From NCBI GenBank assembly GCA_016937695.1, contig JAFGWC010000048.1, forward strand, positions 1-61,776: a stretch of DNA of 61,776 bases, written 5' to 3'. This document shows, one piece after another, positions 56,966 to 61,776 of the stretch. Source of the stretch: Bacteroidales bacterium (GTDB lineage Bacteria; Bacteroidota; Bacteroidia; Bacteroidales; NBLH01). Position 1 is the first letter of the stretch. Every line of letters begins with the position of its first letter. The position numbers were made by a program, and so were the translations under genes. The notes beneath the pieces are model-generated. The model had not been told where the DNA came from, searched no databases, and was given only the letters and a program-made list of their open reading frames with translations.

Positions 56966-56998
56966 CAAAATTATCTTTACTTATATACATATTTTCAA
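56966..56998 (-). promoter_or_regulatory. Promoter of the PID-CTERM / exosortase operon
   Basis: On the minus strand TTG (56996-56998) and TAATTTTG (56966-56973) are spaced by 22 nt, matching the Bacteroidota consensus. The predicted leader before ATG 56921 is about 40 nt, which supports that start. Confidence 0.6.
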
Positions 56999-57401
56999 TT
57001 TGCAAATTTTATACCCTAAATTAATAAAATAGAATAATCTCTTAATATCTTATACGTAAAATTCTCTATTTTGTTTCATGTAATATATTTAATTTGCAGA
57101 CTAATGTTTGTGTTTAGAGGTTGCTTTATATTTAAATCTAGAACGACAAAGAAATAATAAAAGTGTGCTTTTTTTGTTTTTTTTTTATCAATAACCAAAT
57201 TTCTTTGACTAAAACCAGATTTATATATTTTAATCGCCATAAAATTTTGCCAAAAGTAATAAAAACGATTTAAAAAAGAAATTTTGTAACTTTTTTATAT
57301 GCCCAAACGACATACAATAAACAAAAATTTAATTTTAATTAACATTTTATTAATAGTCAATATTATATAATTGAAAATTATTGACACAAAAATAATAAAC
57401 T
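56999..57401. other. About 400-nt intergenic region between divergent genes
   Basis: AT-rich DNA between the PID-CTERM gene and the coiled-coil barrel gene. No ORF, tRNA or strong hairpin was seen. A run of T at 57172-57188 is the only simple-sequence feature noted. Confidence 0.5.
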
Positions 57402-58541
57402 ATGAAAAGGATTTTATTAATTACATTAGGTCTATTTTGGGGAATGACCATATTTTCGCAAGAAAAAGACACCACAAAGATTAAACTGGGTGATACAAAA
57501 ATTATTATTATCGAAAAAGCTAAGAAAAATAAAGACAAGGAAGAGAAACTAAAAAACTTAGAAAGTGGTTTAAAAGATTTTGAACAACTGTTGAAAGAAA
57601 AAGAAGAACAGTTAGCTACTCAGGCAAAACTTTTTGAAGAAATTGAGAAAAAAGTTGAAGAAGAACAAGAAGAAGAGCTAAAAATCCAACAAGAACTTTT
57701 GTTAAAACAAGAAGATACAAAAATGAAAGAACTTGAAAAAGAAGTTGAGGCTCTTGAAAAAGGAATTGATGATATTCAGGCTAAAATTGAGGATTGGAAT
57801 GAAAATGATGAAATTGAAGAAAAAGATGAAAACGATGTTTATGACTGGGATTGGGAAAAAGAGTGGCCTCGCGATTGGAATAATATTTCGCCATTTGGTA
57901 AAAATAAAAAATTTAAAGGACATTGGGCCGGATTTGAACTTGGGTTAAACAATTATGTTAACAAAAATTATTCTACAGTTCTCGATGGCGATGATGCTTT
58001 ATTTGAATTAAATCCCGAAATTTCTTGGTCTTTTAGCCTTAATTTTATGGAATTTAATATTCCTTTTGGTAAAGGTGTTGGTTTAACAACAGGAATGGGA
58101 ACTACTTGGAATAATTATCATTTCAGAAATAATGTTAATATTTTTGAAAACGATTTAAATGTTATTTCTGCAGAAATTGACACAATAAACTCATACTCTA
58201 AAAACTCGATAAATTTATGGTATTTAACTATTCCTTTAATTTTTGAATTTCAGATTCCTGTGGCTCAAGAAAGACCAGGAATACATGTTGGAATGGGCGT
58301 TGTTGGAAGTCTAAAACTAAGCTCAAAAAGAAAAGCAGAATATTCTGATAACATAAACGAATACGAAATTAAAAACAAATCTGATTTTCAAATTCCTGCT
58401 CTTAAATATGGCTTAACTTTTAGAATTGGATATAAATTTATCAGCCTTTATGCTATTTACGACATGGTTCCTTTATTTAATAAAGACAGAGGACCGGAAG
58501 TTTATCCTATTTCAGTAGGCATTGTGTTACTTGATTTCTAA
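57402..58541 (+). CDS. Outer-membrane beta-barrel with N-terminal coiled coil
   Basis: A 379-aa protein with a signal peptide (about residues 1-19, GMTIFSQ). Residues ~35-145 are a very charged coiled coil of Glu and Lys heptads (KDFEQLLKEKEEQLATQ). Then comes a tryptophan-rich acidic linker (DVYDWDWEKEWPRDWNN) and a C-terminal barrel of PorT/OmpA-like type (~170-379, FKGHWAGFELGLNNYV). The coiled coil probably reaches into the periplasm. The family name is uncertain. Confidence 0.72.
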   Translation: MKRILLITLGLFWGMTIFSQEKDTTKIKLGDTKIIIIEKAKKNKDKEEKLKNLESGLKDFEQLLKEKEEQLATQAKLFEEIEKKVEEEQEEELKIQQELLLKQEDTKMKELEKEVEALEKGIDDIQAKIEDWNENDEIEEKDENDVYDWDWEKEWPRDWNNISPFGKNKKFKGHWAGFELGLNNYVNKNYSTVLDGDDALFELNPEISWSFSLNFMEFNIPFGKGVGLTTGMGTTWNNYHFRNNVNIFENDLNVISAEIDTINSYSKNSINLWYLTIPLIFEFQIPVAQERPGIHVGMGVVGSLKLSSKRKAEYSDNINEYEIKNKSDFQIPALKYGLTFRIGYKFISLYAIYDMVPLFNKDRGPEVYPISVGIVLLDF

Positions 58542-58564
58542 ACATTTCACTAAATTTTATTATT

Positions 58565-58617
58565 AAACTTTTGATTGTGATATAGTTAACACTATTTATC
58601 AATCAAAAGTTTTTTTA
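58565..58617 (+). terminator. Strong Rho-independent terminator
   Basis: AAACTTTTGATTG (58565-58577) pairs perfectly with CAATCAAAAGTTT (58600-58612); the inner loop also folds, and a T-tract follows. It ends the coiled-coil barrel gene. Confidence 0.9.
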
Positions 58618-58632
58618 TTTTAACAAATTTAT

Positions 58633-58661
58633 TTGCTGATACTTAATAATATTTATTTTTG
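58633..58661 (+). promoter_or_regulatory. Promoter of the 58693 gene
   Basis: TTG (58633-58635, part of TTTG) and TATTTTTG (58654-58661) are spaced by 18 nt. The predicted leader is about 25 nt before ATG 58693. Confidence 0.6.
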
Positions 58662-58692
58662 TTATCTTGCTAAAAAAAAGAACATATAGAAA

Positions 58693-60258
58693 ATGGCTTA
58701 TTCAAAAAAAAAAACATTAATTATTCTAATTATTTTTTTATTAATAAAGCTCAATACATTTTCTCAGCAATTAAATTACAATTTAGAAAATTCAAATTTT
58801 CAAAATCTGAATTTTAATATTCAAAATTCTGAAAAAATAATTCTTTCCGGGTTTAAGCCAATTATTCAATTAGATCTATCTTTAGAATTAAAAACTGATA
58901 GCTTAATTTCAAGTAAAAATTGGTTTTACAGAAAACTTTTTTTAGAAGATTTTGTAATTATAGAATCCAACAATTTTAATTTTAAAATTAATCCAATATT
59001 AAATTTAGAGCTTAAAAAAGACTTAAAATCTAAAGAAAATTATTTTATAAATACCAGAGGAATTGAGTTTAAAGGCGATATTGGCAAAAATTTTTCATTT
59101 TATTCATCGTTTTATGAAAATCAGGCAAAATATGAACCTTATATTACTGATATTATAAGACAAAGCCTAGTGGTTCCGGGACAAGGCGCAGCTAAATTTT
59201 CAGAAAATAATAAACTCGATTTTTCAAGAGTTGAGGCTTACATTTCTTACAGTCCAAATTCAAATTTTAATTTTCAGGCCGGACATTCAAAACATTTTAT
59301 TGGCGAAGGATATCGCTCATTATTATTATCTGATAATGCATTTATTTATCCATTTATAAAAATAAGTTCCACATTTGGCAAATTCAAATATATTGTCTTA
59401 TGGTCTCAATATCAATCTTTTACAACTGCATATTATAATTATCATTACAGAAAATATAGTGCAATAAACTATTTAAGTTATGTGTTAAAACCCGGATTTG
59501 AGATTTCGATTTTCGAAAATATAATTTGGCCTTCAAATACAAATTCTGATACAAATTTTGATTTAAATTTTTTTAACCCAATTCTATTTTTCAAAAGTGT
59601 ACAATATGAATTAAATAATGAAAAAAACGTACTTATTGGTTTAAATTCAAAAATAAAAACAAGTAAATTTAGCCAATTATATACTCAATTAGCTATTGAC
59701 GATGCTGATATTGAAAAACTTAACGAAAGCAAATATGCTTTTCAATTTGGATTTAAATATTTTGATTTATTCCATAATAATTTTAAAAATCAAACACTCT
59801 TTTTAAATGCAGAATATAATCAAATAGCAAATTACACTTACGCTTATGAAAATTCCGCACAAAATTATTCAAATTATAATCAGGCAATTGCACATCCTGC
59901 AGGCGCAGGACTTAAGGAGATTGTTGGCATTTTAAATTATAATTTTAAAAAATTTGGTTTTGATATTAAATTTAATCAAATAATTAAAAGTTCTGATACA
60001 ACAAATACAAATTTTGGTTCAAATATATTTTTATCAGACAATAATATTATAAAAAACCATGAAATTGCAAAAAATTTAAAAACAACAATTCAAAATTTAA
60101 ATTTTACGTTTAAATACATAATAAATCCGATAAGCAATTTACAGATATTTGCTAGTTTATATAAGAGAACATACAAAAACGAATTGGAAAATACTTATAA
60201 TTTATTTTATTCGTTTGGAATTAGAACTAATATAAATAATTATTATTACGATTATTAA
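58693..60258 (+). CDS. RemB/Wzi-like outer-membrane protein
   Basis: A 521-aa protein with a signal peptide (ending FSQ, about residue 25), Asn-rich beta strands and a central conserved stretch QAGHSKHFIGEGYRSLLLSD. That stretch resembles the RemB gliding-related family and Wzi-type capsule barrels. It probably sits in the outer membrane. The assignment to RemB rests on this one motif and on length. Confidence 0.6.
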   Translation: MAYSKKKTLIILIIFLLIKLNTFSQQLNYNLENSNFQNLNFNIQNSEKIILSGFKPIIQLDLSLELKTDSLISSKNWFYRKLFLEDFVIIESNNFNFKINPILNLELKKDLKSKENYFINTRGIEFKGDIGKNFSFYSSFYENQAKYEPYITDIIRQSLVVPGQGAAKFSENNKLDFSRVEAYISYSPNSNFNFQAGHSKHFIGEGYRSLLLSDNAFIYPFIKISSTFGKFKYIVLWSQYQSFTTAYYNYHYRKYSAINYLSYVLKPGFEISIFENIIWPSNTNSDTNFDLNFFNPILFFKSVQYELNNEKNVLIGLNSKIKTSKFSQLYTQLAIDDADIEKLNESKYAFQFGFKYFDLFHNNFKNQTLFLNAEYNQIANYTYAYENSAQNYSNYNQAIAHPAGAGLKEIVGILNYNFKKFGFDIKFNQIIKSSDTTNTNFGSNIFLSDNNIIKNHEIAKNLKTTIQNLNFTFKYIINPISNLQIFASLYKRTYKNELENTYNLFYSFGIRTNINNYYYDY

Positions 60259-60262
60259 CATT

Positions 60263-61423
60263 ATGATTTTAAGAACATTAAAAAATAAATGGAAAGTATT
60301 ATTTGTGATTTTTGCAATTGTAATTTCAGTTGGATTTTTATGGTACTCAAACGAGCTTGTTACAAATATATCAATTGAAGAACATAAAAAAATTGAACTT
60401 TGGGCAGAAACAACAAAAGAGCTTCAAGAAATTCCATTAACAGGCGAAGTTCCACTTTTCATGTTTAAAATTTTACAAGAAAATAAAACAATTCCAAGGA
60501 TTTTACTCGATAATTCAGGAAAAATTATTAACTCTATGAATCTTGATTCTTCAAAATCAAATAACGAAAATTATTTGAGAAATGAATTGGAAATAATGAA
60601 ATCGCAACACAAACCAATAGTTATTGTTGTTGATAACATCAAAAATTATATTTATTACAAAGATTCTGATTTATTAAGCAAACTTAATTATTATCCTTAT
60701 TTACAGTTCTTTATAATTGGATTATTTTTAATTGTAGTGTTTTTTGCTGTTACAATTTCACAAAATATTGAACAAAATAAATTATGGGTTGGCATGTCGA
60801 AAGAAACTGCACATCAATTAGGAACGCCAATTTCATCTTTACTTGCCTGGATTGAACTTACAAAATCGAAAAAAGAAAAAGACCCATATGTTTTAGAACT
60901 TGAAAAAGATGTTCAGCGCCTTGAAAAAATAACAGAACGATTTTCCAGAATTGGCTCTAAACCGGTTCTTACAGAAGCAAATATTCCAATTGTTGTAAAT
61001 AATGCATTAGATTATTTAAGAACAAGAACATCATCAAGAGTAATTTTTGTTCAAAATTTTTCAATTTCAGATGAAATTATAGCACCTATAAACATTGCCC
61101 TTTTCGAATGGGTTATCGAAAATTTGTGGAAAAATGCTTTAGATGCTATGAATAATTTAGGTGAAATTAAGATAGGAATTAAACAAACCGGACATTATGC
61201 TTTTATTGATGTTACAGATACCGGAAAAGGTATTCCAAAATCGAAATTTAAAACTGTTTTTAAACCCGGTTTTACAACAAAAATACGTGGTTGGGGATTA
61301 GGTTTATCGCTTGCCAAAAGAATAATTGAAACATACCATAAAGGAAAAATATACGTCCGCCATTCAGAAATTGACAGAGGAGCTACTTTTAGAATTGTAT
61401 TAAAAAAACAACTTGAAAAATAA
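60263..61423 (+). CDS. Sensor histidine kinase
   Basis: A 386-aa protein. Membrane helices at ~12-30 and ~147-167 enclose a periplasmic domain of about 115 residues. The DHp region has the phosphoacceptor His184 in SKETAHQLGTPISSLL. The ATPase domain has the N box (IENLWKNALDAMN), G1 (DVTDTGKGIP) and G2 (GWGLGLSLAKRII). It starts 4 nt after the RemB-like gene. No response regulator is adjacent. Confidence 0.93.
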   Translation: MILRTLKNKWKVLFVIFAIVISVGFLWYSNELVTNISIEEHKKIELWAETTKELQEIPLTGEVPLFMFKILQENKTIPRILLDNSGKIINSMNLDSSKSNNENYLRNELEIMKSQHKPIVIVVDNIKNYIYYKDSDLLSKLNYYPYLQFFIIGLFLIVVFFAVTISQNIEQNKLWVGMSKETAHQLGTPISSLLAWIELTKSKKEKDPYVLELEKDVQRLEKITERFSRIGSKPVLTEANIPIVVNNALDYLRTRTSSRVIFVQNFSISDEIIAPINIALFEWVIENLWKNALDAMNNLGEIKIGIKQTGHYAFIDVTDTGKGIPKSKFKTVFKPGFTTKIRGWGLGLSLAKRIIETYHKGKIYVRHSEIDRGATFRIVLKKQLEK

Positions 61424-61472
61424 AGATTTAAATATCTGTAAAGTATTTCTATTTTTGTAAAAAAATAATAAA

Positions 61473-61776
61473 ATGATATTTAGTAAAAATCCACACAAAA
61501 GAGCAAAAAGTATTTTTAATTTAATTGCGCCAATATACTCATCTTTAGACTCTTACGTGAAAAAAGGTTATAAAAGAGCAATAAATAATATTCAAGAAGA
61601 AATAGATTTAAAAGGAAAATCGGTATTAGATATTGGCTCGGGACCAGGAGCATGGGCTGCACTTTTTAAAGAAAACGGTGCAGAAAAAGTACATGGCGTA
61701 GATTTCGCTAAAAACATGGTAAATAAAGCAAAAAAAAGATATTCGCCTCAAATTTCTTTTAGTGTTGGAGATGCCG
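61473..61776 (+). CDS. Class I SAM-dependent methyltransferase, 3' end outside window
   Basis: An ORF from ATG 61473 runs open to the end of the window (about 101 codons). It has the SAM-binding motif I VLDIGSGPGAWAALF and motif II region HGVDFAKNMVNKAKKR. The N-terminus (NPHKRAKSIFNLIAPIYSSLD) is UbiE/BioC-like. TATTTTTG at 61450-61457 may be its -7 element. The substrate is unknown. Confidence 0.8.
   Translation, partial: MIFSKNPHKRAKSIFNLIAPIYSSLDSYVKKGYKRAINNIQEEIDLKGKSVLDIGSGPGAWAALFKENGAEKVHGVDFAKNMVNKAKKRYSPQISFSVGDA

Noticed and set aside
56922-57005. Longer reading of the PID-CTERM gene from TTG 57005
   Set aside because: It would place 28 residues before the signal peptide and would include the predicted promoter.

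Overview
The window is a stretch of an AT-rich Bacteroidota (Bacteroidetes/Flavobacteria-like) chromosome. The evidence is a type IX secretion component (PorZ), a GldB-family gliding lipoprotein, a DUF2723 membrane protein, an atpB product with a signal peptide and long periplasmic N-terminus, an ATP synthase operon with atpD-atpC placed elsewhere, and promoters of the Bacteroidota type (TTTG, about 19-22 nt, then TAnnTTTG). The genes are almost all housekeeping, envelope or signalling genes. No insertion sequence, prophage, integrase or CRISPR array was seen.

Layout. 1-2375: the 3' part of a caspase-like peptidase gene, a HutD/Ves-family gene and a TetR regulator heading a TolC-MFP-RND efflux operon (to 7935). 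8093-9280: kbl. 9523-11077: a NrtR-type Nudix regulator with a 35-bp perfect palindrome overlapping its promoter, then a nicotinamidase-like hydrolase. 11143-14510: a VWA / PP2C / protein-kinase triad of the TerY-P type, facing a 7TM-SpoIIE phosphatase gene (14540-16735).

16850-28209 (minus strand): one long co-directional block reading DUF177, rpmF, fabH, accB, a lipoprotein, accC, bactofilin, atpZ, two small genes, atpB-E-F-H-A, an acyl-CoA-binding protein gene, atpG. It joins fatty-acid initiation, a cytoskeletal bactofilin and the ATP synthase. The two missing ATP synthase subunits (atpD, atpC) lie at 50404-52211. 28387-32474 (minus): a likely operon of a PP2C phosphatase with LysM domains, a Ser/Thr kinase with an SH3-like domain, and GldB.

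32648-50348: an M14 peptidase, tRNA-Gln, DUF2723 protein, a LytTR regulator with a receiver lacking the phosphoacceptor Asp, several secreted or lipoprotein genes of unknown role, YgjP-type metallopeptidase, isoaspartyl peptidase, polyprenyl synthase, an MMPL/RND exporter and glutaminase. A 96-nt long-hairpin element lies at 41909-42004. 52379-61776: rdgB, porZ, recO, an exosortase with one tiny PID-CTERM-like substrate gene, two outer-membrane barrel genes, a histidine kinase, and the start of a methyltransferase gene.

The points most worth a second look are the acyl-CoA-binding protein inside the atp operon, the exosortase/PID-CTERM pair, the kinase-phosphatase-GldB operon, the TerY-P-like triad, the NrtR palindrome and the 41.9-kb hairpin element.
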